Assembly (NCBI RefSeq): GCF_002836415.1
Contig: NZ_PJBP01000171.1
Coordinates: 1 to 64,000 of the forward strand
From: Psychromonas sp. MB-3u-54
GTDB taxonomy: Bacteria; Pseudomonadota; Gammaproteobacteria; Enterobacterales; Psychromonadaceae
Length of the DNA: 64,000 nt
Direction of reading: 5' to 3'
Shown: positions 36,594-46,178 of the stretch, one piece after another
Layout of the letters: the number at the start of each line of letters is the position of its first letter
How positions within the stretch are numbered: the stretch's first letter is position 1
Program-made: the position numbers and the translations under genes
The notes under the pieces: generated by a model
What the model was told of the DNA's origin: nothing
Seen by the model: the letters and a program-made list of their open reading frames with translations, nothing else
Database searches by the model: none

Positions 36594-37355
36594 ATGACAC
36601 AGTCATCTCGCGTATTTGTATTTACAGATTTAGATGATAGTTTGTTTAGCAGCAAGAGAAAACATACAAAAACGTCCGATAGTCAGGTAACCTCCGTTAA
36701 CAAACGGGGGGAAATAGAATCCTATGCCACACTGCAGCAGCAAAAATTAGTGCAGATGTTAGCGGCTTTGAACGCCTCGTTTATTGCGGTAACAGGCCGC
36801 AGAAGCAGTTCATATAAGCATTGTATTATTGATCAAGTGACCAACAGTGACTATGCCATTGTTTCTCATGGCGCACTGATATTGAATGAACAATCTGCAT
36901 TGTTACCCTGCTGGATTAAGTATTTAAATAACACTTATGATATGAAATATTGGCAGGAGAAACTGACTCGAACGCATTGTCAGCTGCTCGATTATTTTAG
37001 CGCTATAAATTGTGAAGCCCGTGTGCGTTTGATTATCGATCATGATATTTGTACTTATATCTGCATAAAAATTCCTGCTCATGAGCTTCAGGAAACTTTG
37101 TTGCTTAAGATTAATGCATATCTGCAGCAACTGGACTTTAGCATTCATGGCAATGCAGGTAACTTCGCCGTATTGCCACCCTATGCAAGTAAAGAGTTAG
37201 CGGTTAACTACTTGGTAAAAAAACTAAATATTTCTGATAAAGATGTGCTTTTCGGAATCGGTGATAGTGTCTCTGATCTCCCCTTTATTCGAAATTTAGA
37301 TTTTGCTATCTTCCCTAAATCCAGCCAAATAATGAAAGCTATATCCCATGTTTAA
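36594..37355 (+). CDS. HAD-superfamily hydrolase of the ter module (Cof/sucrose-phosphatase type)
   Basis: A 253-residue HAD phosphatase. Motif I is FTDLDDSLF (residues 10-18), motif II is AVTGRR (65-70) and the C-terminal motif IV is GIGDSVSDLPFI (about 221-232). The cap is of the type found in sucrose-phosphate and trehalose-phosphate phosphatases. The ter-linked families are proposed to dephosphorylate an intermediate made by the PRTase proteins. Its end overlaps the next gene by 8 bases. Confidence 0.85.
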   Translation: MTQSSRVFVFTDLDDSLFSSKRKHTKTSDSQVTSVNKRGEIESYATLQQQKLVQMLAALNASFIAVTGRRSSSYKHCIIDQVTNSDYAIVSHGALILNEQSALLPCWIKYLNNTYDMKYWQEKLTRTHCQLLDYFSAINCEARVRLIIDHDICTYICIKIPAHELQETLLLKINAYLQQLDFSIHGNAGNFAVLPPYASKELAVNYLVKKLNISDKDVLFGIGDSVSDLPFIRNLDFAIFPKSSQIMKAISHV

Positions 37356-38457
37356 TAATTTACACACGAAGAAAAGCCCTTTGTTGGGTAGCTATTGCGC
37401 AGAAGATTGTTTATTTCTGTTAAAAAACATCAAACCTAAATTTTATACTATTGAAGACAAAGAGCGCCTGATTCAAAGCGGTGTGATGCATTATTCAGAA
37501 ATGGTGAATCAGGAAAGTGCACCAACGGAAGAGTATTTAGAGCTGTTTTTAAGCCTGACTGAGCAGTACAAAAAACGTCTGGCGGTTGAAGTCTTACAAT
37601 TAGCCAAAAAGATGGTTGAAAATCGTGATGGTGATATCTGCATTATTTCTTTGGTACGTGCAGGGACCCCCATTGGGGTGTTATTAAATCGCGCGATCAA
37701 TGAATATGCAGAGGTCAATTCACAGCATTATTCAATCAGTATTGTGCGCGATAAAGGCATTGATCAAAATGCGCTGGATTACCTTATTTTTGATCAAAAA
37801 ATCAACCCTGAAAGCATTGTTTTTGTGGACGGTTGGACTGCAAAAGGGGTGATGACTGAAGAATTAAAAAAAGCGGTTCAGGATTACAATACGCGGCGTA
37901 AGCTCAATCTATTCGAACAATTATTTGTTATTTCAGATATCGGCGGAACAGCAGACTTTTCAGCTACTTATGATGACTATGCTATACCCAGTGCGCTAAT
38001 GAATTCGACCGTGAGCGGATTAATCAGCCGCTCAGTATTGAATGATCAAATACAAGCGGATGATTTTCATGGCTGTATTTCATATTCTCACTTAGAAAAC
38101 CACGATCGTTCAAACTGGTTTGTTAATCAGATAACGGATTGTTTTACGTTAAGCGATTTTCAAAACCCATTACAAAATGAATCACTTTCTGCACAAAAAC
38201 GGCAGTCGATGACGCGATTTTTTTTGAAAGAAATGATGCAGCAGCATCATGTTTCTAATAAAAACAGGATTAAGCCCGGCATTGCAGAAGCGACAAGAGT
38301 CATGCTGCGCAGAGTGCCTGATTTATTAATTGTGCAGGATAAACTTAATCCCAGTACAGTCCACTTATTAAAACTGGCCATAGAAAAAAATATTGATGTT
38401 GTTGAAATGAATGATATGCCATTTGGTGCATGTGCATTAATTAAAGACGTTAAATAA
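37348..38457 (+). CDS. StiP-type phosphoribosyltransferase with PELOTA domain
   Basis: A 369-residue protein of the family labelled 'cysteine protease StiP' in databases but related to PRTases. Visible are LGSYCAEDCLFLLKNI near the start, ISLVRAGTPIGVLLNR (about 112-127), VFVDGWTAKG (about 163-172, the PRPP-loop position) and SDIGGTADFSAT. The C-terminal 75 residues are a PELOTA RNA-binding-like domain ending in VVEMNDMPFGACALIK. Typical of ter-associated biosynthetic modules. Overlaps the upstream HAD gene by 8 bases; 28 bases precede the next. Confidence 0.88.
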   Translation: MFNNLHTKKSPLLGSYCAEDCLFLLKNIKPKFYTIEDKERLIQSGVMHYSEMVNQESAPTEEYLELFLSLTEQYKKRLAVEVLQLAKKMVENRDGDICIISLVRAGTPIGVLLNRAINEYAEVNSQHYSISIVRDKGIDQNALDYLIFDQKINPESIVFVDGWTAKGVMTEELKKAVQDYNTRRKLNLFEQLFVISDIGGTADFSATYDDYAIPSALMNSTVSGLISRSVLNDQIQADDFHGCISYSHLENHDRSNWFVNQITDCFTLSDFQNPLQNESLSAQKRQSMTRFFLKEMMQQHHVSNKNRIKPGIAEATRVMLRRVPDLLIVQDKLNPSTVHLLKLAIEKNIDVVEMNDMPFGACALIKDVK

Positions 38458-38485
38458 GTTTTATGCCCGCAAAAAGAAGATAGAA

Positions 38486-39094
38486 ATGAAAATAGCACTG
38501 TTTGATTTTGACGAAACCTTAATTGAAGAAAATTCCTTAAATTTTTTGTTTAAACATTTTTTAGGTAACAGACCATTAGCCATACAATTATTACCCTTGT
38601 TGTGTAAAGCTTCGACCTATCAGCAGGGGATTAAGGTATCAATAAAAACCTATTTATACAAAAAATCGTTAAAGGGGAAAATGCACGAGGAGCTGTTTGC
38701 GGCCGGTGTCGCGTTATTTGATAAGGTCACTCCAATTATTGAAGTGGTTGATATGATGAAAAAATTAAATGATGCGGGCATTGAAATATGGATTGTGACT
38801 GCATCACCAGAATCTTATATAGCCGGTATTGTGGAGCAGCTAGGTTGGCCCGTTAAACGCGTGATCGGTACTACTATAATAGAGCAGAATGGGTTGCTAA
38901 CGGGTGAAATTGAAAGTGAATGCCAGGAACAAGAGAAAGTTGTACGATTAAACAGCGTTTTCAGGGGCAATGACGAGCGTTATGACATTGTTCAAGCATT
39001 TGGCAATTTACCGGTCGATATTCCCATGTTAAAAATGGCTAATAATAGCTTTTACGTGTTGAACGAGGTTGTGAAACCATTTAATGTGGAGTAG
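38486..39094 (+). CDS. HAD-IB-type phosphatase of the ter module
   Basis: A 202-residue HAD hydrolase of the SerB-like IB group: motif I LFDFDETLIEE (residues 5-15), motif II VTASPESYI (about 111-119) and motif IV AFGNLPVDIPML (about 172-183). It is the second phosphatase in the module, so two dephosphorylation steps or two substrates are expected. Ribosome site AAAGAAGATAGAA before ATG 38486. TerB follows 180 bases later. Confidence 0.85.
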   Translation: MKIALFDFDETLIEENSLNFLFKHFLGNRPLAIQLLPLLCKASTYQQGIKVSIKTYLYKKSLKGKMHEELFAAGVALFDKVTPIIEVVDMMKKLNDAGIEIWIVTASPESYIAGIVEQLGWPVKRVIGTTIIEQNGLLTGEIESECQEQEKVVRLNSVFRGNDERYDIVQAFGNLPVDIPMLKMANNSFYVLNEVVKPFNVE

Positions 39095-39276
39095 GTTACT
39101 GATACGGTTATCATTCTATTTATGATAACTTACCCTGTATTGTTTTGGCAGGGCAGCCTTTTATTTTTTGAATATAACAGGTTGCAGAACAAAACGTTAG
39201 TCATTGCAATTTGTCTTTGACTACAATACAAAATGATAAATTTTATAATATTACTTAGCAAAGAGAGGATACTAAC

Positions 39277-39732
39277 ATGGGATTATGGGACAATTTTAAA
39301 GGCAAAGCAGAAGAAATGAATGAAGGCTTACAAAAAAATATTGGTAAGTTTAAAAACCAAAAATTCTCCGATGCTTCAATGGCAATGTGCGCTTTAGTTG
39401 CTGCAGCTGATGGCGATATAGATGCTTCAGAACGCAAAAAAACAGCTGCGTTTATTATGAGTAATGAAAGTTTACAAGTATTTAATGCTAGCGATTTGAA
39501 AGTTAAATTTGACTTCTATTGTGACAAATTAACCGCTGATTTTGACTTCGGACGTATTGATGCAATACAAGCGATAAGTAAATTAAAAGGTAAGGATGAT
39601 CAAGCACGTGCCTGTATCCAGCTTGGTATCGTGATTGGTGGTGCTGATGGCGATTTTGATGCGGATGAAAAAAAGGCCGTTAAAGATGCCTGTCTTGCAG
39701 TTGGCATTAATCCTTCAGATTTCGATGTATAA
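39277..39732 (+). CDS. terB: TerB-family protein
   Basis: A 151-residue TerB (tellurite-resistance B) helical protein with the acidic metal-binding motifs AAADGDIDASERK (about 47-59) and GGADGDFDADEKKAV (about 127-141). TerB is thought to connect TerD proteins to the membrane partner. It has a strong ribosome site (AAGAGAGGATACTAAC) and 180 bases upstream, so perhaps its own promoter. It closes the cluster; a long-stem terminator lies at 39751-39840. Confidence 0.9.
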   Translation: MGLWDNFKGKAEEMNEGLQKNIGKFKNQKFSDASMAMCALVAAADGDIDASERKKTAAFIMSNESLQVFNASDLKVKFDFYCDKLTADFDFGRIDAIQAISKLKGKDDQARACIQLGIVIGGADGDFDADEKKAVKDACLAVGINPSDFDV

Positions 39733-39750
39733 CAGAACAGATTGTTAATA

Positions 39751-39840
39751 CGGTGCGAGTGTTGGGGGTAAATGATATTTTAATGAAGTTACGCCCATCT
39801 CTTTTATAAGAACAGATGATTTCTGTGCGCACCGCTTTTT
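39751..39840 (+). terminator. Terminator candidate after terB
   Basis: CGGTGCG (39751) pairs exactly with CGCACCG (39828), which is followed by CTTTTT. The loop is 70 bases and contains a further small stem (AACAGATGATTTCTGT-like), so the structure is branched. Confidence 0.45.
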
Positions 39841-39948
39841 AATTTATTTCCCGGAGCTAGCACCATCGAGTGTTACTTCATTTGGAAAGGCACGTTGCAA
39901 AAGTAAATGTTTCCTCCTTACCCGCTTTTGTATCGAATCTAATCTGAA

Positions 39949-40576
39949 CTAATGCAGTTCATAATCAATTTTATTAATAACCCACTGTTTTTCACCCTTT
40001 GGCGTTTGAACGATAAACTCATCATCAACTTCTTTTTTTAGCATTGCACGTGCCATAGGGGAATCGATAGAAATACAGTTTTTGGTCTCAAAAATTTTAT
40101 CGGGGCCGACTATTCTAAAACTAAGCCGTTCTCCACTGTCATTTTCAATTTCAACCGTTGCAGCAAAGAAAACTTTTCCGTGTTGCTGGGAGGAATAATC
40201 AATCACGTTAAATTCTTCTCATCGTTTTCTAAGGTAACGAACCCGGCGATCGATTTGCCTTAATATACGTTTGTTATTAGGGCCTGTTTATCTTTCGGGA
40301 TTGTTTTTGCAGCAGTTTGTAGATTATTTATACAAGGCAGAACCTATGCCGTGTAGTTATTCTACATAAATAAGTGACAACGCAGTAGAAAGGAGCGACA
40401 AACGCTGCCCGAAGGGTTCGGCTAAAAGCGTTTTACTTTTTGTTGCAAGGTATTTACTTAGAATGACTAAGCTGACCACCTCGCGCCGCGATTAAAACGC
40501 TTTTATCTTTCCATAAATAATCATGTTCTTCTTGTCGTTTTTTATAACCAGCACGCGTTATTAATTTACTTTTCAC
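39949..40576 (-). pseudogene. greB: greB, interrupted by a MITE and an in-frame stop
   Basis: The transcript cleavage factor GreB is recognisable in two pieces. The 5' piece (GTG 40574-40576 to about 40508) reads KSKLITRAGYKKRQEEHDYL then WKDK. The 3' piece (40279 to 39949) reads NKRILRQIDRRVRYLRKR, a TGA, EEFNVIDYSSQQHGKVFF and on to NKIDYELH. Between them lies a repeat element (40280-40507) in place of about 25 GreB codons. The 85-codon tail from 39949 to 40206 could still be translated as a lone C-terminal domain but lacks the coiled coil needed for cleavage. Confidence 0.88.
40280..40507. mobile_element. MITE, family A, truncated copy inside greB
   Basis: About 228 bp beginning GGGCCTGTTTATCTTTCGGG and containing GGAGCGACAAACGCTGCCCG, AAGGGTTCGGCTAAAAGCG, TTGCAAGGTATTTACTTAGA and CGCGCCGCGATTAAAACGC. 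It is about 85% identical by eye to the full copy at 56375-56639. The right end (30 or so bases, with the second inverted terminus) is missing here together with part of greB, pointing to a deletion after insertion. No transposase is encoded. Confidence 0.85.
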
Positions 40577-40622
40577 TGTTTATCCCTGCTATATAGATTT
40601 AATAGATTGATAAGTGATAAAA

Positions 40623-40676
40623 ATAGACTAATAGATATAAAGAGGCTAATAGATATAAATAGACTAATAGATAAAA
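40623..40676 (+). repeat. Three 18-bp tandem repeats
   Basis: ATAGACTAATAGATATAA, AGAGGCTAATAGATATAA and ATAGACTAATAGATAAAA follow each other from 40623, 40641 and 40659. They lie just upstream of the greB 5' fragment on its strand. AT-rich; function unknown. Confidence 0.8.
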
Positions 40677-40883
40677 TTAATTATAGTTCAAACGGTCAAT
40701 GGAGCGATTGTTCACTGTAAAGCTTGTATTGATGTGAAAACATGAGTCGTTGCGACAAAGTATTTAGCGCATTATCGAGGGTCTTCGAATTTATCTCGGT
40801 CACCACTAGAGCTTTAGGACTTAAAAATGAACATTCATTTTTATGATTATGATTAAGTGTGCGTGATGATTTTTTGTAGGAAA

Positions 40884-41040
40884 TACCACAGAGGGCCTAG
40901 AGGCGCTGCATGCGACACAGAGTCATGACTCTTCTATAACGTCCGGGCACACAATATAATTATCGATCCCTTTCTATTGAAGAGGATGATGAAATTAGGT
41001 CATTAATATATAGTGCAAACCTAAGTCCGAAGACACTAGT
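40884..41040. repeat. Dispersed repeat, family C, copy 1
   Basis: From TACCACAGAGGGC to GACACTAGT this stretch matches the reverse complement of 63855-64000 at roughly three positions in four. Shared strings include CCCTTTCTATTGAA, GATGATGAAATTAG and GTGCAAACCTAAGTCCGA-like sequence. One end carries the CCACAGAGG motif also seen at 60741. It is non-coding and probably a remnant of a transposable element. Confidence 0.6.
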
Positions 41041-41179
41041 CTGGTTTAGAGAAAATGACTCAACGCTTAATTCTCAGCAAATTTTAAACAGGAGGGCATA
41101 GTAAAATGGAAAAGAGCCTATTCAAAAGTCAGGCCGGGTTTATTCGCTTTGTATAAAAACAGCATTACCAAACAGTCAA

Positions 41180-41211
41180 TTGTTTCCGTCAAGATAAAGC
41201 TTTGTTATGAT
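41180..41211 (+). promoter_or_regulatory. Possible thr operon promoter
   Basis: TATGAT at 41206 resembles a -10 element. TTGTTT at 41180 would be the -35 but is 20 bases away; TTTCCG at 41183 has a 17-base spacer but a poor sequence. The start would give a leader of about 190 bases that contains the two hairpins below. Weak call. Confidence 0.35.
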
Positions 41212-41259
41212 AGTACCATTGGATTCTTTAATATTTATTAAAGCAGCAGCAATAATACT

Positions 41260-41346
41260 ATGTTTTGTACCTTATTTTATCAATTTAACTTCTTTTTTGC
41301 AGAGTGCTTAAATAACGCCTCTGCTTTTGTTCTATTTATTAAATAA
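41260..41346 (+). CDS. Possible thr leader peptide (phenylalanine-rich, not threonine-rich)
   Basis: A 28-codon frame MFCTLFYQFNFFFAECLNNA plus SAFVLFIK ends 15 bases before the terminator hairpin, the position expected of a thrL leader. However it has one threonine and one isoleucine codon only, against the runs in enterobacterial thrL, and no convincing ribosome site. It overlaps a GCAGAG/CTCTGC hairpin (41299-41324). Either it is not a leader peptide or control differs from E. coli. Confidence 0.25.
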   Translation: MFCTLFYQFNFFFAECLNNASAFVLFIK

Positions 41347-41361
41347 ATTATCGTTTTTACT

Positions 41362-41385
41362 AAACCCGCATTTCTGCGGGTTTTT
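41362..41385 (+). terminator. Intrinsic terminator/attenuator in front of thrA
   Basis: AAACCCGCA / TGCGGGTTT perfect stem with a 4-base loop and a T-tract, 23 bases before the thrA start. No plus-strand gene lies in the preceding 1.6 kb other than possible leaders, so an attenuator for the thr operon is more likely than the terminator of another gene. Confidence 0.8.
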
Positions 41386-41407
41386 CGTATCATAACAGGG
41401 AGTATCA

Positions 41408-43870
41408 ATGCGCGTACTTAAATTTGGCGGCTCATCATTAGCAAATGCCGAACGTTTTAATCAGGTTGCTGATATTGTTATTAATAATCATCAGCAATCT
41501 CAAATTGCTTTAGTTTTATCTGCACCAGCGGGTGTCACCAACAATCTAGTCGCTGTTGTTGAAAAAACCAGTATGGGTATATCTTCAGAAAACCATTTAA
41601 TTGATATTCAACATATTTTTGCTGATCTTATCAAAACACTGAAGGGAAATTATGCAGAATTTGCAGATGAATTACTGCAAACTATTTTTGAGCGTGAATT
41701 ATCACATTTAAGTGATTTGCTTGAAGGTGTGCGTTTGCTAGCACAATGCCCTGCCAGTATCGAAGCGCAAATATTAAGTAAAGGTGAATTACTCAGCGTG
41801 GCCTGCATGAAGCAATTGTTAATCGCTAAGGGTCATCAAGTAGAAGTTATTAAACCACAGGAAAAGCTTATCTCTTACAAAGGTGGCTATCTTGAAGCGC
41901 AAATCGATATTGATGTCTCCCGTGCCTTGTTTGAAAAAGAGACCATAGTCAAAAATGCTATCTACTTAATGCCTGGTTTTACCGCAGGCAATGAGCAGGG
42001 TGAAACATTAGTATTAGGTCGTAACGGCTCAGATTACTCGGCGGCTGTTTTAGCCGCTTGTTTAAAAGCTGAATGTTGTGAAATCTGGACCGATGTAGAC
42101 GGGGTCTACAGTTGCGATCCACGGTTGGTAAAAGATGCCAAATTATTAGATTCGTTAAGTTACGCTGAAGCAATGGAGCTCTCATATTTTGGTGCTAAAG
42201 TCTTACACCCTAAAACGATCACCCCGATAGCGCAGCACCATATACCCTGTTTAATCAAAAACACCTATAACCCGCAAGCAAATGGTACTTTAATTGGAGT
42301 AGAACATGGCGATGAGGCATTACAAGTGAAGGGTATATCTGATCTTAAGGGACTCTCCATGCTGAGTATCTCAGGACCCGGAATGAAAGGTATCGTTGGC
42401 ATGGCGGGGCGTATATTCACAACAGTATCACGTTCAGGCGTGTCGATTATTTTGATTACGCAATCATCGTCTGAATACAGTTTAAGCTTTTGTATTCATT
42501 CTAGTGAGACCCAAAAAGCCTTGCATGCATTAAATGAAGAGTTTGCTTTAGAATTTAAAAATCATTTATTAGAGCCTATTGACGTGATTGAAAAGCAGGC
42601 GATCATATCACTGGTTGGTGATGGCATGAAAAAAGCGCGCGGAGTGGCAGCGCGTTTTCTCACCGCTTTAACGGAAGCTTCTATTAATATTACTGCGATT
42701 GCGCAGGGTTCATCTGAGCGTTCTATATCAGCGGTTGTATCAGAGGAAAAAGCAAAAGAAGCGGTCATCGCTTGTCATCAAAACTTTTTTGGCAGTGTGC
42801 AATATATAGATATGTTCCTGATCGGCTGTGGCGGAGTAGGGGCTGCACTGGTTGATCAAGTACATCGTCAACAGGCTTATTTATCAGAAAGAAATATTGA
42901 AATTCGCGTCTGCGGCATTGCCGACAGTCGTAAAATGTTAATGGACGATCAAGGCATTCAATTAAGTAACTGGCGTGAGTTATTATCCACTGCAACAGAA
43001 GAGTTATCCTTGTCCCGTATGCAATCTATGGTTGATGACTCGCATATTATTAACCCTGTTATTGTTGACTGTACCAGTAACGATGCAATTGCCGCACGTT
43101 ATGTTGACTTTTTGGGCGCGGGTTTCCACGTTGTTGCTGCCAACAAAAAAGCTAACACCTTCAGTATGGATTATTACCACCAATTGCGTTTAACCGCGTT
43201 AATGAAACGTCGTAAATTCTTGTATGATACCAATGTTGGTGCTGGTTTACCGGTCATCGAAAATATGCAAAACCTGTTTAATGCGGGTGATCAGTTGGTC
43301 AAGTTTAACGGTATATTATCGGGTTCATTGTCGTTTATTTTCGGTAAACTGGACGATGGTCAGAAATTTTCCGAGGTAACTGCAGAAGCGCGTAAGCTTG
43401 GTTTTACTGAGCCTGATCCTCGTGAAGACTTAAGTGGCACCGATGTCGCACGAAAACTGCTTATTTTAGCCCGTGAGGCGGGCATGGAATTATCCCTTGA
43501 TGATGTTGAAATTGAACCGGCATTACCACCTGGCTTTGACGAGACAGGGAGCGTTGATGAATTCATGACGCGCTTACCGGAAGCGGATGCTTATTTTTCT
43601 GAACTGCAGGCTAAAGCTGACGAAAACGGTCAAGTGTTACGCTATATTGGCGGTATTGAGAACGGTAAGTGTAAATGCAGTATTAAAGCGGTTGATGCAG
43701 ATGATCCGCTTAATAAGGTAAAAGACGGTGAAAATGCATTGGCATTTTACAGTCAGTATTATCAACCTATTCCATTGGTTTTACGTGGTTATGGTGCTGG
43801 ATCAGAAGTGACTGCTGCGGGTGTTTTTGCAGATATATTACGTACTTTAAATTGGAAACAGGAGTTTTAG
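41408..43870 (+). CDS. thrA: Bifunctional aspartokinase I / homoserine dehydrogenase I
   Basis: An 820-residue bifunctional enzyme, the same size as E. coli ThrA. The N-terminal aspartokinase (1-290) starts with [15 protein letters not shown] and has [14 protein letters not shown]. Two ACT regulatory domains lie at about 310-450 ([34 protein letters not shown]). The homoserine dehydrogenase follows from about 462 ([17 protein letters not shown]), with [15 protein letters not shown] and the substrate motif [17 protein letters not shown]. It catalyses the first and third steps of threonine synthesis; in E. coli threonine inhibits both. First gene of thrABC; one base separates it from thrB. Confidence 0.97.
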   Translation: MRVLKFGGSSLANAERFNQVADIVINNHQQSQIALVLSAPAGVTNNLVAVVEKTSMGISSENHLIDIQHIFADLIKTLKGNYAEFADELLQTIFERELSHLSDLLEGVRLLAQCPASIEAQILSKGELLSVACMKQLLIAKGHQVEVIKPQEKLISYKGGYLEAQIDIDVSRALFEKETIVKNAIYLMPGFTAGNEQGETLVLGRNGSDYSAAVLAACLKAECCEIWTDVDGVYSCDPRLVKDAKLLDSLSYAEAMELSYFGAKVLHPKTITPIAQHHIPCLIKNTYNPQANGTLIGVEHGDEALQVKGISDLKGLSMLSISGPGMKGIVGMAGRIFTTVSRSGVSIILITQSSSEYSLSFCIHSSETQKALHALNEEFALEFKNHLLEPIDVIEKQAIISLVGDGMKKARGVAARFLTALTEASINITAIAQGSSERSISAVVSEEKAKEAVIACHQNFFGSVQYIDMFLIGCGGVGAALVDQVHRQQAYLSERNIEIRVCGIADSRKMLMDDQGIQLSNWRELLSTATEELSLSRMQSMVDDSHIINPVIVDCTSNDAIAARYVDFLGAGFHVVAANKKANTFSMDYYHQLRLTALMKRRKFLYDTNVGAGLPVIENMQNLFNAGDQLVKFNGILSGSLSFIFGKLDDGQKFSEVTAEARKLGFTEPDPREDLSGTDVARKLLILAREAGMELSLDDVEIEPALPPGFDETGSVDEFMTRLPEADAYFSELQAKADENGQVLRYIGGIENGKCKCSIKAVDADDPLNKVKDGENALAFYSQYYQPIPLVLRGYGAGSEVTAAGVFADILRTLNWKQEF

Positions 43871-43871
43871 A

Positions 43872-44828
43872 ATGAGTGTTGTTGCATATGCTCCGGCGTC
43901 GACTGCAAATGTTAGCGTAGGTTTTGATGTATTGGGAGGGGCACTTACCCCTATTAATGGTGATTTGTTTGGTGACCGAGTAAAAATATCAAGCAGTGAT
44001 ATTGCTTTTTCACTGGACTGTATTGGCCGTTACGCTCATAAATTACCCGCAGATTTTAAAGAAAATATTGTCTATCAGTGTTATTTAGTTTTTGAGAAGG
44101 CATTAAAAAAACTGAATAAAGAAACATTGCCGGTTAAAATGACGCTTGAGAAAAATTTACCCGTTGGCAGCGGCTTAGGCTCGAGCTCCAGTTCAATTGT
44201 TGCCGCATTAGAAGCATTAAATGCGTGGCATGACTACGCGCTTGATGAAAACAGTATGCTGCTATTAATGGGCGAGATGGAAGGGCAAATCAGCGGCAGT
44301 ATACATTATGATAATGTTGCTCCCTGTTACCTTGGCGGAATGCAGTTAATGATAAATGAAGGCGGGGTTATCAGCCAAACGCTGCCTTCCTTTAAAGAAT
44401 GGTACTGGGTTGTAGCCTACCCCGGAATAAGTATTTCAACGTCGGCTGCCCGCAACATTTTACCTGCGCAATATCGTCTCAGCGAAGCCTTAACCTATGG
44501 CCGGCGTTTAGGTGCCTTTGTCCATGCCTGTCACTCTAATCAGCCTGAGCTTGCCGCCAAAATGCTTAAGGATGTTATTGCTGAGCCCTATCGCTCACAA
44601 CTTATCCCGGGTTTTAAAGAAGCGCGTCTGGTTGCAGAGCAAAGCGGGGCATTAGGAATGGGGATTTCGGGTTCAGGTCCGACAGTATTTGCGGTAATGA
44701 CTGATCTTATCCAAGCGCAATCATTACAACATTGGTTAACCGAAAATTTTCTTCAAAATGATGACGGATTTTGTCATATTTGCCGTCTCGATGAACAAGG
44801 CGCACGCGTGCTAGGAACAGAACTATGA
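43872..44828 (+). CDS. thrB: Homoserine kinase
   Basis: A 318-residue GHMP-family kinase that phosphorylates homoserine with ATP. Motif 1 is [18 protein letters not shown] (8-25), the ATP loop is [18 protein letters not shown] (about 93-110) and motif 3 is [17 protein letters not shown] (about 257-273). Length matches the family (E. coli 310). Starts one base after thrA stop and overlaps thrC (ATGA), so all three are co-translated. Confidence 0.97.
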   Translation: MSVVAYAPASTANVSVGFDVLGGALTPINGDLFGDRVKISSSDIAFSLDCIGRYAHKLPADFKENIVYQCYLVFEKALKKLNKETLPVKMTLEKNLPVGSGLGSSSSSIVAALEALNAWHDYALDENSMLLLMGEMEGQISGSIHYDNVAPCYLGGMQLMINEGGVISQTLPSFKEWYWVVAYPGISISTSAARNILPAQYRLSEALTYGRRLGAFVHACHSNQPELAAKMLKDVIAEPYRSQLIPGFKEARLVAEQSGALGMGISGSGPTVFAVMTDLIQAQSLQHWLTENFLQNDDGFCHICRLDEQGARVLGTEL

Positions 44829-46102
44829 AATTATACAATATCAAAGACAACAGCGAACAAGTTAACTTTCAACAAGCCGTTAAACAAGGTTTAGGACGTG
44901 GTCAGGGACTTTTCTTTCCAAAAGAAATCACGCCGCTTGATAATATTGATGCGCTTTTGAAAATGAATTTAGTTGATCGTTCAACTGCCATTTTATCGCA
45001 CTTAATTGGTGATGAGTTAAGTAAAGAAACGGTTCATAATATTGTTTCGAAAGCTTTTACTTTTGATGCGCCGGTAAAAAAAGTGACAGATAACATTAAC
45101 GCGCTGGAACTTTTTCATGGGCCAACCCTGGCGTTTAAAGATTTTGGCGGTCGTTTTATGGCGCAGTGTTTAGCCGAATTTAAGGGCGACGATAAAATTA
45201 CTATTTTAACGGCAACCTCTGGCGATACTGGTGCTGCTGTTGCCCATGCCTTTTTCAATATGGAAAACATTAACGTTGTTATCCTTTATCCGAAAGGAAA
45301 AATTAGCCCGCTGCAAGAAAAACTGTTCTGTACATTAGGTGGGAATATTACCACCGTCGCCATTGAAGGCACCTTTGATGATTGCCAGACCATGGTTAAG
45401 CAGGCTTTTGATGATCAGGAATTAAAGCAGGCCATTGGCCTGAACTCCGCAAATTCAATCAACATTAGCCGCCTGCTGGCGCAAATTTGTTACTACTTTG
45501 AAGCCTTTGCGCAGCTGTCTGCCGCGCAGCGCAATAACTTAGTTGTTTCTGTCCCCAGTGGTAATTTTGGCGATTTGACTGCCGGTTTGCTTGCTAAATC
45601 TTTAGGCTTGCCGATCAAACGTTTTATCGCGGCTACCAATGAAAACGATACCGTTCCCCGTTATCTGGAGGAAGGAACCTGGACGCCTAAAGCGACTATT
45701 GCCACGCTTTCAAATGCGATGGATGTGAGTCAACCCAATAATTGGCCACGTATTGAAGAATTATTTAAAATACAAGGTTGGTCTCTATCTGAATTGGGTT
45801 ACGGCAAATTAAACGATGCACAAACGCGTGACGGTTTGCTTGAATTGGATAATTTAGGTTATTTATGTGAACCTCATGGTGCAATTGCTTACAGTGAACT
45901 TACAAAGCAGTTGAAAGAAGATGAAACAGGTTTATTCTTGTGTACAGCGCATCCAGCTAAATTTAAAGAAAGCGTAGAAGATATTTTAGGGCGTGATATT
46001 TTTATTCCGGAAGAGCTCGCTTCTCGTGCGAATTTAGATTTATTGTCAAAAGAATTTCCTGCTGATTTTGCAATGGTTAGAGCGCTATTGATGTCTTTGT
46101 AA
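44825..46102 (+). CDS. thrC: Threonine synthase
   Basis: A 425-residue PLP-dependent enzyme converting O-phosphohomoserine to threonine. The PLP lysine is Lys105 in [16 protein letters not shown] (Lys107 in E. coli), followed by [18 protein letters not shown] and [20 protein letters not shown] for phosphate binding. It ends thrABC, followed by two ATATTTGTAAATAAAAA direct repeats and a strong terminator. Confidence 0.97.
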   Translation: MKLYNIKDNSEQVNFQQAVKQGLGRGQGLFFPKEITPLDNIDALLKMNLVDRSTAILSHLIGDELSKETVHNIVSKAFTFDAPVKKVTDNINALELFHGPTLAFKDFGGRFMAQCLAEFKGDDKITILTATSGDTGAAVAHAFFNMENINVVILYPKGKISPLQEKLFCTLGGNITTVAIEGTFDDCQTMVKQAFDDQELKQAIGLNSANSINISRLLAQICYYFEAFAQLSAAQRNNLVVSVPSGNFGDLTAGLLAKSLGLPIKRFIAATNENDTVPRYLEEGTWTPKATIATLSNAMDVSQPNNWPRIEELFKIQGWSLSELGYGKLNDAQTRDGLLELDNLGYLCEPHGAIAYSELTKQLKEDETGLFLCTAHPAKFKESVEDILGRDIFIPEELASRANLDLLSKEFPADFAMVRALLMSL

Positions 46103-46135
46103 TAATATTTGTAAATAAAAATCATATTTGTAAAT

Positions 46136-46167
46136 AAAAAAGGGCGTTTATTGACGCCCTTTTTTTT
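46136..46167 (+). terminator. Terminator of thrABC
   Basis: AAAAAAGGGCGT / ACGCCCTTTTTTTT stem with a 6-base loop. It ends 11 bases before the tesB start and so also clears transcription ahead of tesB. Confidence 0.9.
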
Positions 46168-46178
46168 GGGAAGCTAAA

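Noticed and set aside
41106-41156. 16-codon frame with AGGAGG upstream, ahead of thrA
   Set aside because: The ribosome site is good, but the peptide (MEKSLFKSQAGFIRFV) has no Thr/Ile run and lies before the likely promoter, so I could not support it as a leader or gene.
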